Notes: generated by a model not told the origin, from the letters alone. DNA of 64,000 nt from Furcasterigmium furcatum (GCA_001599815.1 BCIA01000001.1:4716934-4780933), one strand, 5' to 3'; shown: positions 33,907-46,342, counted from the first letter of the stretch. A program made the numbers and translations.

Positions 33907-35840
33907 ATGGTCGGAATTCAGCACGCTCACAAGGCGGCCGTCGGCGCCGGCGATCCTATCATCACCCGAATCTCTGAGGAGGACAAGGTGCCATGGTACA
34001 AGAAGCCGAACCTGCGATACCTCTACCTCATGCTCTTCCCAACCTGCATGGGCATCGAGTTGACGTCCGGATTCGACTCGCAAATGATCAATGCCTTGCA
34101 GATGGTTGATCACTGGCGAATCTGTAAGATGCCCCTCGATCTTGGGACTTGTTGGCTTCTCAACTGTGCCGCGGCTGACTCGCAGCGATACAGACTTCGA
34201 CGATCCCACGGGAGCCATGAGCGGCATTATTGCTGCCGCTTACGCGCTCGGTGCCTGTCTCTCGCTTCCCTTCATCCCCTACGTCAATGACCGTTGGGGT
34301 CGTCGATGGTCCATCTTCGGCGGTTCCACCATCATGATCATCGGAGCCATCATCCAAGGCTTCTCCGTCCACGTTGGCATGTACATCGTGGCTCGCATGA
34401 TCTTGGGCTTTGGCATCCCTACCTGCATTGTCTCTGGCTCCTCGCTCATTGGTGAGCTGGGCTACCCCAAGGAGAGACCCGTCTTGACCTCGCTGTGAGT
34501 GCTCCCAGATCCGGTAACAAAGTATGCTCGCATATGCTGACTGTGAGACAGCTTCAACGTCGCCTACTTCGTCGGCCAGATCATGGCTGCTTGCATTGTC
34601 TTTGGCACCAACCGAATCCCAAACGATTACGCGTGGAGGATTCCGTCGTGGCTTCAGATCTGCCCGTCTCTCCTGCAGATCACCTTCATCTTGTGAGTCT
34701 GGACCCCCTACTTGCAGGGATGACTTGGATTCAAAAGCCTTGGGGACTAACCTAATACGCTATTTCGCAGCTTCCTGCCTGATAGTCCCAGATGGCTCAT
34801 CACGAAGGATCGTACAGATGAGGCGGAGGCGATTCTGATCAAATACCACGCTGAGGGAGACGTCAACTCCGAGTTCGTCAAGGCAGAGCTCGCCCAGATC
34901 AAGACAACGCTCGAGATCGAGATGGAGGCCGCGAAGATGAGCTGGTCTGATATCATGGCGACTTCCGGCGCTCGTCGTCGCTGTCTGATCACCGCTTTCC
35001 TTGGACTGTGAGTATCCCTCAGCTTTCAGGCCACCCTCACCCATGCCTCTTGACTGACCATTCTCTTCCCAGCTTCACCCAGTGGTCGGGCAACACGCTC
35101 ATCTCGTACTACCTCCATACGCTCCTGAGAATGATCGGCATGGCAGAGGAGGGCGATGAGACCCCCCAGTACATCAACATGGGTGTCGCTGTCTGGAGCT
35201 TGATCTGTGGCTTTACTGTTGCTATGTTGGTCCGCCGTTTCCGCCGCCGTGTCATGTACATGACCTGCACCATCTCGCTTCTCTGCGTGTACATCGCCTG
35301 GACCGTCTCAATGGAGCGCGCAATGCACGCCAATGAGAACGACTACGAAAACCGAGGCGCCGCCGTCGCCACCATTTTCTGGATCTACATGTACGCGCCT
35401 GCGTACAACATCGGCTACAACGCCCTGACCTACAGTAAGTTCTGCGTCGCCGAGGAGGGAGAAGAAAGACGGAATACTAACCCCCCGTCTCAGCCTACCT
35501 CGTCGAGATGTGGCCCTACGCACTCCGCTCCCGCGGTATCGCCTTCTTCCAGCTCTTCGGCCGACTTGCGGGCTTCTTCACCACATTCGTCAACCCCATC
35601 GGTCTCGAGAACGAGGGCTGGCGCTACCTCATCTTCTACTGCGTCTGGCTCGCCTTCGAGGTTTGCTTCGTCTGGTTCCTCTTCCCCGAGACGCACGGCC
35701 GCACGCTCGAGGAGTTGACGTTCCTCTTCGAGGACAAGGAGCTGACCGACCGCGCGAACCTGGCCGTCCAGAAGACCATGTTCGGCGAGGACGAGAAGCC
35801 CACGGGCCTCATCGTGGAGGATGCCGACAAGAAGGCTTAG
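33907..35840 (+). CDS. MFS sugar transporter (hexose/lactose-permease type)
   Basis: Six exons: 33907-34123, 34194-34494, 34552-34692, 34771-35007, 35073-35434 and 35494-35840, giving 534 aa. Sugar-porter marks are GIELTSGFDSQMINALQ in helix 1, NDRWGRRWSIFGG (D-R-x-G-R-R) between helices 2 and 3, a GFGIPTCIVSGSSLIGELGYPKERP segment, FLPDSPRWLITKDR (PESPRWL class), the FTQWSGNTLISYYL helix 7 and FPETHGRTLEEL after the last helix. Helix 7 reads Q-W-S-G-N, as in the fungal lactose/quinate-type subgroup, rather than the QQxxGxN of glucose carriers. It is a plasma-membrane proton symporter or facilitator; the exact sugar cannot be read from the sequence. Confidence 0.93.
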
Positions 35841-36304
35841 GCTTGCTGGTCGGGGCAGAAGGGTGTCCCCCGGCGCGGAAGCCCGGGAGGAGACCGGTGA
35901 GTTGGTCGGAATCAGGGAGACTTTTACTTCGACTGAGGACAGTTTGGCTGCTCATCATTAAAGATTCATTTGGTATCTGGCGGTGAGTCTACTCCGCCGA
36001 GAGAAGATAGTTGCACAAAGCAGATCGCGTTAGCACGACTGGTCATCCTGCCTGAAGAGTACCCGGTACCGTGATGGAGGACGTCTGTGAGGCGAGGTCA
36101 TGAATATGTGGCGGCAAATACTGCCAACGCCACCTCGGCGTCTGTTACAACTTTGAGCCCTCAACGACGGAATTTCTTGTCGAGAACGACACCGTGTTGT
36201 CTTCCGTAAGTCCTACTTTCGCGTTTGCATTGTGCGATCGTACATTCACCCACACATCCACGCAGCGACATATCAATGCTTCTGGCCACCACCCACAAGC
36301 TTGA
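35841..36304. other. Intergenic
   Basis: 464 nt between two plus-strand genes. No element recognised. Confidence 0.45.
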
Positions 36305-37248
36305 ATGGAGAGACAGTCTATTCAGTCAAAACCGAGGAAGCTCGTGGGGGTGATGAAGCCCCTCGATGACTCGATGAGCAGCAACGAGAGCTCTGATGAC
36401 GGAACCGTCATCATGACACCCACGACGAGTCACTCAGATTCCGCATCAGTTGCCGCGGGCATCAATGTCGACCCTGTCTCGAAGCCTCGGAATGCCGACG
36501 AAGGCCCGTTCATGGCTCTGGACTGCCCGTCTCTTGATGTCTACGCCCTGTACGAGCTGTACTGGACCTCTCGCGACTCCGCCCTGAGGCGGAGGATCTT
36601 TTGGAGGCTCTGGGGCAGCGACCCGGCATTCCTCGACCTCGTACAAACGGCAGACAAGCTCCTCAGCAACGGCAACACGCTGAATGTCAATCATTGGGTG
36701 CGGTCAGTGTACCTGCGCCGCAGATGGCACCCCGATTCCTTTGGGGGATATTGGCAGGGTCTTACGTCGATGGAATTATCCAACATGACCATTCGCCAAC
36801 TGAAATGGATTCTGAGGAGGAATTCAGTGAATTGGTTCTTCGGTTATTCGTCCAACACGGCAGACCTCCCCACAAGGGACGTTGCGGTGGCCTTGGCTGT
36901 AAGTGATACCATCCCCAAACCCCTCCATTTACCACTGCCACTCGCCGAGGATGCAGTATGAGGACCATTAATAGTCCATACTAACTCCGCATTGTGCAGA
37001 TGGCTCGTGACAGGGAGCAGCAAAGGCTGCAAGCCGAGTCTGAGGACCCTGAAAGTCGTGGGATCACCTTCAAACCCCAGGTCAGGGATCCGACATTCCG
37101 GGGTCTTATCATACCGGAACCAGACCGGTGGAGCAGCGAAGTGTCCATCAGAACACAGAAAATGTGCCCAGGACTTGAGACACTGCTTATCCTGGTGGCG
37201 CTGCTCGACTTGCTGCAAATGCTTCAAATGCTGGGAGTAGCCCACTGA
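36305..37248 (+). CDS. Hypothetical protein, no recognised family
   Basis: Exons 36305-36898 and 37000-37248 (101-nt intron, donor gtaagt, acceptor gtgcag) give 280 aa. The first ~75 residues are Ser/Thr/Asp-rich and likely disordered. Residues ~80-185 form a compact aromatic-rich region (VYALYELYWTSRDSALR, FWRLWGSDPAFLDLV, NHWVRSVYLRRRWHPDSF, LKWILRRNSVNWFFGY). After the intron comes a charged segment (ARDREQQRLQAESEDPES) and a Leu-rich hydrophobic tail (LETLLILVALLDLLQMLQML). Coding is supported by pyrimidine-biased third positions, the long frame and a clean phase-0 intron. It lacks a signal peptide; the tail could be amphipathic or membrane-associating. Function unknown. Confidence 0.65.
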
Positions 37249-37947
37249 GGTGACATCAGGGTCCATTGCGAGCTGCCTCGTGGGGTCTCCGAGGAGGCAG
37301 AGTTCTCTGTTATGAGTTGTGAGGAGCCGGTGATGAGATGTGAGGGTGCATTCTCTGGCTCTCTCGCTGATGTTTTGAGGGCGCGATGGACTGGTCCACG
37401 GGTGTTGACAACGCTCGCGTGGTTCTGTATTGGGGACTAGGTACGTACCTGCCTATATAACCCAGAGTTCGGCGGATTCTGGTATCAAAACCGTAGCGGC
37501 ACCCGTGGAGGGTGTTCAGGTCAAGCGGTATTGGTCGAGGATCGATTGGTTAACACAGCCTACGCCAAATTCAATACAATACGCCAACAACAGCAACTGA
37601 CCTCAAGGTCATCAGTTCGAATCTCGCCAGGGACGTAGGAGCCAAAGAGGCTCCGAACCCTTTTGCATTTTTGGGCTGTGGTTTATTCATTTTGATCAGT
37701 ACTCGTCCAGACTTGCCTCTCTAATGCTACCTACCTATAATATTGCTTTTGATGATCGGGAGCACGAGTATGACATCAACGACCACATGCAACACACAAT
37801 AAGAGCATCGAGGGAAGCACCTTGCGGCAACCCCCTGAATCTATTACACACGGCACTCGTAGCCCCTGAGCAGCAAGCAGGAAGCGCGGCTGACGTCTTG
37901 TATTCCGTTTTCTCGTTTATTTGTACACAAGAACCCGCCCATCCCTC
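37249..37947. other. Intergenic between convergent genes, with a small hairpin and B-box-like motif
   Basis: About 700 nt. At 37598-37611 TGACC and GGTCA form a 5-bp hairpin, directly followed by AGTTCGAATCT (37614-37624), which resembles a Pol III B box. No intact tRNA can be folded around it. Confidence 0.4.
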
Positions 37948-38605
37948 TCAAAGCGCCGCAACGGCGGACTCCAGGGGCGCCCTAATCGACTCCCAAGCCA
38001 GCCAGTCGGACCGTGTTGTCCTGGGACGGAATTAGTACACACTCCAAGGACCTTCTCGAGGTATACATACGGCAACAGCCCCATGGTGTTGATCTTGTAG
38101 ATTCCCAGCGCCAGCGCAACCACCTGCATGGCCACGTACGCCAGCTTGACCTGCAGCATGGCCGCCTTGTTGGAGTCGGACTCGAAGCGCTCAAAGGCCG
38201 TGTTGGTGGCCATGAGGCCCATCAGCGGCGTCTTGAAGGCCATGACGACCATCATGATGCTGAAGATCTGGAGGGAGTTGCCGGTCATGTACATCATGAT
38301 GGCGGTCATGGGGAGGTTCTTCGCGGGGGCGAGGGCCACTTCCCACGCCTTCTTGAGCTTGAGGGTGTCCATTTCCTCCGGGGTTGGCTGCTTCCTAGGC
38401 TGAGTGACCTTCTGCTGCTTCTGTCAAAGCTGTCTGTTAGGTGAGCTCTTCTTGGGGCGACGGCTGGTGGGGGGAGGCGCACCTTGGAGGTGGACGCGGA
38501 CGTGAAGCCGGGAGGGTCGGCGATGCCTGACGGCTTGGATTTGGCGACAGGGGGCGAGTTGAGCTCGGCGACCCATCGCGGGGTCTCAGTCTTGACAAGG
38601 GACAT
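37948..38605 (-). CDS. EMC4: ER membrane protein complex subunit 4
   Basis: Exons 38605-38483, 38420-38071 and 38020-37948 give 181 aa. EMC4 is part of the conserved ER membrane complex that inserts tail-anchored and multi-pass proteins. Visible marks are the soluble N-terminus (MSLVKTETPRWVAEL), a KLKKAWEVALAPAKNLPMTAIMMYMTGNSLQIFSIM block (helix 1) and the second hydrophobic region VKLAYVAMQVVALALGIYKINTMGLLP. The last intron must be spliced to restore the conserved ending LLPTTRSDWLAWES; reading through gives an unrelated tail. Divergent from the AP-1 beta gene. Confidence 0.95.
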
Positions 38606-39505
38606 CGTGGCGGTCAGTGTTGAGGGGCGCGAGGCAGTCGGGACAGCACTAGGATTGCGGTTTGGGTGGTGACGGAGCTGTCGTGAAGTTCAACTTGGCT
38701 TGTCGACAACGGTTGCGCTAAGTCAGCAGCTCAAGACCCACTCGCACCTTCTGTCATCCACCACAGTGTCTTGAGCTGCCACTCAGAGACCAGCTTATCG
38801 ATAAGACGAATTATGGGATGTTCGGGGAGCTCGGACTGGAATTTGGTCGTCGCCTGCCCTTCCCTTCAACTTTCCCCCTATTTACGAAATCTCAGGGGCA
38901 AAACCCACGACGACACTCTCGCAAACTCCACGGACACGGACACCACGAGCGACGGAGACGCGCCCCTACGTCGTCAGATTAGACTTGCCGACGTCCACCA
39001 GCTCCACAAGCTGTTCTCTTGATCCGGACGCTCACCGACGATTGGCCTGTTACCCCTCTCCAGAGGAACCCTCCCGCCGGGTGTACAGCACACTACCTAC
39101 AGTACAGTCCTTGTACATACAATCCATCCCCTAGGGGCGCGGCAAACACGCATGTGACATCCTGCCGCTTCCCCTCCCCCAGCACAGCACCCGACTCGGA
39201 CGCAGAAACAAGGAAAGGCTGCCGCCTCCCGCACCCGTACCACCAACGCCAATTGGGCATCCTCGTCGCCCGCCGCGAAGCCCTCAACCTCCAAAGCCAG
39301 CCAGGGCTAGGCGTGAGGGGTTTGCCCGGGGTCTCCTGCTGGTGGTGGTGTGCTTATCGCCCACCGCGCAAGACCGAACACGCGACGGCTCTCAGCCCTG
39401 GGCCCTCGGCGACCTGTTGGCTGGTTGCATCGCTGCATCTGCTGCTGCCACCTTAGTCAAGGATATCGGGGGACGTCCGCCTGACCTGACACCTACCTGC
39501 CCGCC
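38606..39505. promoter_or_regulatory. Divergent promoter region, EMC4 / AP-1 beta
   Basis: 900 nt between opposed start codons of two secretory-pathway genes. No specific factor site was recognised. Confidence 0.5.
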
Positions 39506-42108
39506 ATGTCGAGCTCCAAAGATGGAGGAGACTCCAAGCTCTTCGCAAGGGTAAGATCCCCTCCGCTTTCTTTCTTCCTCTCTCTTGTGCACACCCGACG
39601 CCCACACCTGCTTCCCTCCGACTGCATCTGGCCCAGGATGCCTTTCTTGGGCCCCGACGCAGGTCGCGATATCGCCCGTATTTGACGTAGCGCACTCCCC
39701 TGGCTGTTGCGCAGTGCCAGCAGCGTCACCCGCCGATCCTACTCTGTCGCGAGCAGCACATGCTCGCAATCTCGCCCGCCATGTTCATGGCATATCTACC
39801 CCCGCCCGTGTATCCGCAACTGACAACCCCCAAGGGCAAGGTCGCGGAGCTGCGGCTCGAGCTGAACAGCGGAGGAAAGAAGGACAAGGGCAATGCCTCG
39901 AAGAAGATCGCCCTCAAGAAGATCGTGGCCAACATGACGATGAGCAACAACGACATGGTTGCCCTGTTTCCCGATATTATTGGCTGCATGCACATCCAGA
40001 GTTTGGAAATCAAGAAGATGTAAGCGGAGGTCCACCCTTCGCTCTCCCGACTGCGACTGACGGCTCTAGGTGCTTCCTGTTCCTCGTCAACTATGCTCGC
40101 ATGAGGGCAGAAATCGCCGTCCAGGCGATACCGGTCTTGCAACGGGTACGAGGAACCCCGGACACAATATGAGCCAAGGTGGCCGGGCTAACCTCTTGCA
40201 GGATATGGACGACCCGAACCCTCTCGTGCGCGCCCTCGCTCTCCGAACAATGTCGTACATCCACGTTCGAGAATTCGTCGAGGCCACCGTCCCCATCGTC
40301 AAGCAAATGCTTCGCGACCCGGACCCATACGTGCGAAAGACGGCGGCATACTGCGTGGCCAAGCTGTACGATCACGACAGGCGGCTGGTGGAGGCATCGG
40401 ACTTGATTGACAGGCTTAATACCCTGCTGCGAGACGATAACCCCACGGTAGTCGCCAGCGCCCTGGCCAGCTTGATGGACATATGGGAAAGAAGCGACTC
40501 CATCAAGCTCACCATTGACTACAGTAATGCGTCCAAGATGGTCGCCATTCTCGCGGACTGCTCAGAGTAGGTGCTATGATGAAACCCTGCTTATGGGATC
40601 ATGGAGCTGACGAGAGTAGATGGGGCCAAACGTATATTCTGGAAGCACTCATGTCGTACGTGCCACAGGAATCCGGCGAGGCCTTGCTTCTGGCCGAGCG
40701 TATTGCGCCGCGGCTGTCGCACACCAACTCCGCCGTAGTCCTGACTTGCATCCGTGTCATCCTCTACCTGATGAACTACATTGGCGACCAGAAGCAGATC
40801 ACGGCCTTGTGCAAGAAGCTGTCGCCACCCCTCGTGACGCTTCTGGCCAAGGGCCCCGAGGTGCAGTACCTTGCCTTGCGAAACGCGCTCCTTATCCTCC
40901 AGCGGAGGCCGGAAGTCTTGCGCAACGACATCCGCGTCTTCTTCTGCAAGTACAACGACCCGATCTACGTCAAGGTCACAAAGCTGGAACTCATCTTCAT
41001 GCTGGCCAACGAGAAGAACATTGACGAGGTCCTCACCGAGCTGCGGGAGTACGCAACAGAGATTGACGTGCACTTCGTCCGCAAGGCCGTCCGAGCGATA
41101 GGGAAGCTCGCCATCAAGATCGAGCCCTCGGCACGACAGTGCATCACCCTTCTCCTCGAGCTTGTCGCCACGAAGATCACGTATATCGTACAGGAGGCTA
41201 CCGTGGTGATCAAGAACATTTTCCGGAAATACCCCAACCAGTACGAGTCGATCATCGGCATTCTGTGCGAGCATCTCGACTCCCTGGACGAGCCCGAGGC
41301 CAAGGCCGCCATGGTCTGGGTCATCGGTCAGTACGCCGACAGGATAGAGAACAGCGATGCCCTGCTGGAGGACTTCCTGTACTCCTTCGCCGAGGAGCCG
41401 GTGGAGGTGCAGCTCGCCCTGCTCACCGCGACCGTCAAGCTGTTCATCCAGCGGCCTACGAAGGGCCAGGAGCTGGTGCCCAAGGTCCTCAAGTGGGCGA
41501 CGGAGGAGACGGACAACCCGGACCTCCGCGACCGTGCGTACATGTACTGGCGGCTGCTCTCCACGGACATGAACGCGGCCAAGGCGATCGTGATGAGCGA
41601 GAAGCCGCCCATCACGGCCGAGTCGGAGCGGCTCGACCCGCAGACGCTGGAGGAGATGTGCCTGAACGTGGGAACGCTGGCAACGGTCTACCTCAAGCCG
41701 GTACAGACGGTGTTCCGCTCCGCGCGGCCACGGCGGCTGCAGGACTCGCCGGCGCTGCAGCGCGAGACGCTCCCGACGACGGAGACGCAGAAGAGCCTCA
41801 GCCAGCTCGGCATGGGCGGGCAGCCGGCGGACATTGACGCGCGGAACCGGGCGGCCAACGCCGCGACGGCGGCGGGGGTGGGCGCGGCCGGCAGCAACGG
41901 GAACCTGGCGCAGGCCGTGAGCGATGCGGACGCTTACTTCTCCAGCATCGGGCCGCAGCAGATGGCGGCCATGTCAGTGGATCAGGGAGACGTGTTTGGC
42001 GGGAACACGGGGTATGAGACGGGCTACGTGGTGAACCAGCACGCGCCGCAGCAAATGGTGCAGTCGGGGCGCGGTGAGGACCGTAATGGCGATCTACTGA
42101 TGCTGTGA
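39506..42108 (+). CDS. APL2: AP-1 clathrin adaptor beta subunit (beta-adaptin)
   Basis: Five exons: 39506-39550, 39835-40019, 40070-40145, 40202-40566 and 40620-42108, giving 719 aa. The first exon codes only 15 residues (MSSSKDGGDSKLFAR) and joins to GKVAELRLELNSGGKKDK after a 284-nt intron. The adaptin N-terminal trunk is very conserved: KKIVANMTMSNNDMVALFPDI, FLVNYARMRAEIAVQ, DPNPLVRALALRTMS, DPDPYVRKTAAYCVAKLYD. The trunk continues through PLVTLLAKGPEVQYLALRN and ends with QADIDARNRAA-like hinge sequence; there is no C-terminal ear domain, as in yeast Apl2. It works in the AP-1 complex sorting cargo between trans-Golgi and endosomes. In exon 4 the donor (gtaggt, 40567) lies just before an in-frame stop, so splicing is required. 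Confidence 0.95.
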
Positions 42109-44005
42109 GGGATGTGGTCGAATGGATGTTTGAATAAGGAGCCCCGTGGTAGTAGAGCAATGATATCCCTGAGCTGTTTCTGTGCTCTGTTCCCATCTGC
42201 ACGGCCATCATCACGAGGTTACGTATACTTCTATGTACGAGTCCAAGGAAGGATTCCCCTGCATGGAAGCGGCCATGATTGGCAGCGAGGTAAGCAGTGG
42301 AGCATCCCAAGACCCTGTCAAGGCCAAGAGCGGTTTGCGACAGTGAAGGGGGTAGGATTGAATGAGTGCGAGCACGCGACTGAGCCGAGTCGTGGAGTAT
42401 CTCCATGGGCGCTTCTGCTGGAGTGAGGGGTCTCAGGATTGCCCAGGAATCCAAGCGGGCACAGGTGACCGAATGGGAGTCTTGGCTGTGGCTTGCAGCG
42501 ATGAAGGTTCGTGGGGCATGGTCTCATCCGGCAGGCGAAGACGGTTGGAGCAATGTAATATCGAAGGAGGCTGTGTCTTGGCGAGATGGTGTCGAGCGGC
42601 GAGTCTCCTCTTCGGGCTGGGCTGAGGGGTTGGAGGGTTGCTGAGGACATGCAGGACCCGAAACTGCTCCCGAGTTGCAGCTGTTTGGTTGTGTGGCCTT
42701 GGAAACTGAAAAGTCCTTGAGAGCCCTGGAGTTCTAAGTTGAGAGAGTGACTTGAGTGCCAGGGAGTTGAAGTGGCAAAGGACCGGGAATCGGACTCGGA
42801 AGCAGGCATCCTCGGCCTTCGTCAGAACGATGGGCAAAAGTTGGTCTCGGTGGCGTGGATAGCCGAGAGTCTAGATGGACATGGTTTTACCGGACCTTGA
42901 TTGGAGTCGTTAGCGGGCTGGCCCCTTGTCGTTTGTCGAAAATGTCGCGATAACAGGGCCCTGGACATTACGTCCGCGACCGTGGTGGTTGCGTGTGCGT
43001 GTTCTCAGTCAGTGTCAACAGCTGTTCCTCTCCCTGAGCAATGTCCCCTTTTGGCAGATAATGCCCGTGTTAGCCGTAGTAAGGAATCAGGAAGCTCGTT
43101 TGCTGGCACTGTTCGAGTGACGACTCAGGAAATCCCAGTTGGAGGGGAAGAAGGGACTTGAGTGATGGATGGACTGGGTTCCGTCTCCGCATTCCGACCT
43201 CCCGCAATTCGAACCCCACAGCCATGCAGCCACCCACAGCGCTCTGCATCCCGCATTCCAGCGAGGTAACTCCCCGGACTTTCAGGGCTGTAGGGCCTGG
43301 AGCGCGCTGAGTTTGCCCGCTGTTCTGCAGTGGACCTGCCTGTCCGGCCTCATCGCCGAACGGGGCATGACCGGCCGGGGTTGCGCTGCCTAGCCGGTCC
43401 ATGGCTGTGGAGGTCGGCCAAGTTTCCCGGGTGCAAGGGCCAACCTAAGATGAGGTGGTCCAGTGTCCTTCCAAGAGTGCGCAGGCGTCGACAGGTTCCC
43501 CGTCCACCTAGACGCCTCATCCATCCATCATCCCCGGGCCAATCCGGCCAAACGAAACTTCGCCCATTACCAACTTGGAAACATCACGGCTCGACACGCC
43601 CCTGTCGTCGATTCCCTCCCACCACCTATCGACCTACTCCCTCTCTTACTGCCACACACCGCCTCCCCAATCGCGCACTCGGCTGGCACCTCGTCTTCGG
43701 AATACCTTCATTTTCCCCCATCCGGCATCTCCTTGCCATCCCATCACCTGTCGTCTCCTCTCGTCTCCATTCCTTGGACCCGAGTCATTTCCCGCATGGC
43801 CTGAACCCATTGGTTGGCTCTTGCACCTCCGAATCGCATCCACCTCTTCCGCCGTCCGCCTGGTCCGGCCCTTGATTCTGCGTCATTCTCATTCTCCAGC
43901 GCCGCCCCGTCGAGCCCGTCTCGTCGTTGACATCTTCCGCTCCGCTCCTTTTCGCACGCCCATTTAGCACGAACCCCTTCTTTCCAGCCATCACAGGGCA
44001 CCGCC
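42109..44005. other. Intergenic, with CT-rich leader of the ubiquitin-like gene
   Basis: 1.9 kb. From about 43480 the strand becomes strongly pyrimidine-rich with few ATG triplets, consistent with promoter and leader of the next gene. Left part: no feature recognised. Confidence 0.5.
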
Positions 44006-44886
44006 ATGGCCGACTCCAGCAAGCCCGCCACCGACGCACAGCCCGCCACCGACGCACAGCCTGCCCAAGACGCTCAGCCTGCTGCTGCTGCTGCTGCTCC
44101 CGCTCTGGACCAGCACAAGGACGCCGTCCCGATGACAGAGATGCCCAAGACCGCAGAGGCTCAGGCCGAGCAGCCGGCCCCAGCCGCCGAGGCCACGACC
44201 TCCACGCCTGCAGAGACCACGGCTGCCACGGCAGATGCCGCGACTCCTGCTGCCGAAACCACAAAATCGCAAGACGACTCCATCCAGCCTTCGACCAAGG
44301 ACTCGTCGGCCCCTGAGCCGCCCACGAAAATCGCCCGCGAGGATTCGCTCGCCATTGGCCCCTCCGTCGAGAACGTCCAGTCCATCGCCCCCGCCCAGCC
44401 CTCCGACGGCCTCGTCTGCAACATTACCCTGCTCCTCACCACCGGCGCACGACATCCCTACCGCATCGACGAGAAATACCTTGATAAGCGCAACGTGACC
44501 GTCCCCGGCAAGACGGAAGAGGGCAAGGTTGACCCCTTCACGATCAGCGTCTACACGCTCAAGGAGCTCATCCTGCGCGAGTGGAGAGAGGAATGGGACC
44601 CCAAGCCTGCGAGCCCGAGCAGCATCCGCCTGATACACTTTGGCAAGCTGCTCGAAGACAAGGATCAGCTGAAGCGTGAGTTTTATCCGTCCATCCGATT
44701 CATCCATCGAAACCCAGTACTAACATGATCGCAGAATACCACTTCAGCGCAGAAAACGCCAACGTCGTCCACATGACCGTCAGACCCGCCGATCTCATCG
44801 AGGAAGAAGAGCCCAAGGGTGGCAGCAAGTCGGGCGCCGGTGGGCGCGGCCGGTCCAGCGGCGGTGGCTGCTGCGTGATCCTGTAG
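44006..44886 (+). CDS. Prenylated, membrane-anchored ubiquitin-like protein (UBL3/MUB type)
   Basis: Exons 44006-44675 and 44735-44886 give 273 aa. The first ~125 residues are low-complexity Ala/Pro/Thr/Glu, starting with three tandem 18-nt units (PATDAQ, PATDAQ, PAQDAQ) and an alanine run coded by a GCT/CTG repeat at about 44079-44099. A ubiquitin fold follows at about residues 140-240: LVCNITLLLTTGARHPYRI, VYTLKELILREW, SSIRLIHFGKLLEDKDQL and, after the intron, QYHFSAENANVVHMTVRP. The tail is Gly/Ser/Arg-rich and ends CCVIL, a CaaX-type prenylation box whose last Leu favours geranylgeranyl. UBL3/MUB proteins are not conjugated but dock on membranes and can recruit E2 enzymes. The extended N-terminus is unlike the short animal and plant forms. 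Confidence 0.88.
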
Positions 44887-45791
44887 GCGACGAGGTTTTT
44901 TGCCCGCGACGAGAGCAGATACTACACGGGACGGCGTTCAGGTCTGGTATATGCATGAACTTGTAGTCATCTTGCGTTGGATTTTGTCCTGTTTTGTTTT
45001 TTTCTCACAGCATACAGAGCCGAGCCAGGCTTGCGACGTTCTTTCCTTCGGGGATGGGATGCGGCCCATCTCATGCGAGCAGAGGTGGTACGACTGGCGA
45101 ATTCTTGGAGAAGGTATTCATTCTGGGCCTTATGGCCTGGCGAGGATCCGGACGTGCCGGGATAGGGAGGCAACTCGGCCCTGTTCCAGTGCGGAGGACA
45201 TGGTTCGTTGACAGGAGGGAGAGTACGCGGACTGAGGGGCGTGGGAGGCAGTCCTGCAGAGCGATCGAGAGCGGCTTTGCGTCATGTCCCCCTCTCGCGG
45301 ACGAGGCGAGGGGGAGGTACATTTCTCCTGAGCGCGGAGACTATTTTCAGTGTAGTTTGCTATAAACGTCAGCCAGCTGCAACGGCTGGGCTTGGACATA
45401 CGGGAAGGCAGACTGGCGTTTATCACCAGGGGGCGTCTCTGTGCTCTATCCTTCTTATATATTTTCTTCCTACCTTGGGTCGGACGGTATGTCAGGACGT
45501 GTCTTGCTTGCTTTGGATGATGATCTTCTTATCTGGACTACGAGACCCATATTGCTGGCTGCCCCAGGTAGATCCTAGACATGTTCCCTGGCCATGTACA
45601 TCATTCACTCACTCACATCACCCTGCCCACGCTTCGAGTATCTGGTTCTTTTGCCCGTAGTCTAGTTGCGATGTGACCTCTCGCCGAGGTCAGATCATGC
45701 ATAATGGTACAGAATATCGTACGGTCGGTCATCCCTTGGCCAACCGAGTCGCTTCTCCCCTGCCTCACTCCCTTCTACCCTCGGGGGTGAA
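44887..45791. other. Intergenic between convergent genes
   Basis: 905 nt containing 3' regions of the ubiquitin-like and UMP1 genes. Short frames only; nothing recognised. Confidence 0.5.
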
Positions 45792-46342
45792 TTACATCTT
45801 CAGCTTCCTCTCCATCTCGTCGTGCATGCCCATCAGCGCCGCGTTTCCGCCCAGTCCCTCCTCGCCCGTGTACACGTCCTCCCAGGCGATGCTGGTGTCC
45901 TTGCCCCGGAGGATCTCCTCGTGCAGGCCCATGGAGCCGTTGCCGAGGACGGCCGGCCGCCAGTCGCCGGCGCGGGTGATCTTGAGCTCCATCTGACGAC
46001 GAATGGGCTCCGCGGCGCCGAAGGTGCGGCGGAGGGTCTCCATGCGCATGGATTCTTGGGTGGCTTCCCAGTTCTTGAGGCGGGCCTCGAGGGGGTGGGC
46101 GGATGTGAGGTTGGCGGAGGGCTTGGATGAGGAAGAGGAAGGGGAAGGGGCGTAGCTGCTGGCGAGGGGGGAGGGGCCGACGCCGGCGCGGAGGGTGTCG
46201 TGAAGGCCGGGGACGGAGGGGGCGTTGTGCCCGGCCTGGAAGGTCTCGGGGTTTTGGGCCGCGGGGACGATTCGCATCTGGAGGTTGAGATGAGGTTAGC
46301 TGGGAGATGCAGTTCAAGGAACGCGGGAAGACGTACAGCCAT
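45792..46342 (-). CDS. UMP1: Proteasome maturation factor Ump1/POMP
   Basis: Exons 46342-46337 and 46277-45792 give 163 aa. The first exon is only two codons (MA), followed by a 59-nt intron (gtacgt...ctccag); the second exon begins with its own ATG, so MRIVPAAQ may be an alternative start. Family marks are the N-terminal IVPAA-NPETFQAGHNAPSVPGLHDTLR, then HPLEARLKNWEATQESMRMETLRRTFGAAEPIRRQMEL, and the closing LHEEILRGKDTSIAWEDVYTGEE. Ump1 binds half-proteasomes, guides beta-ring assembly and is degraded as the first substrate. Its promoter is shared with the divergent ABC ATPase gene (433 nt between start codons). Confidence 0.95.

Noticed and set aside
37598..37624. tRNA candidate: hairpin TGACC/GGTCA followed by AGTTCGAATCT
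   Set aside because: The bases that would form the T stem do not pair, no matching acceptor stem or A box was found upstream, and no anticodon arm can be assigned.
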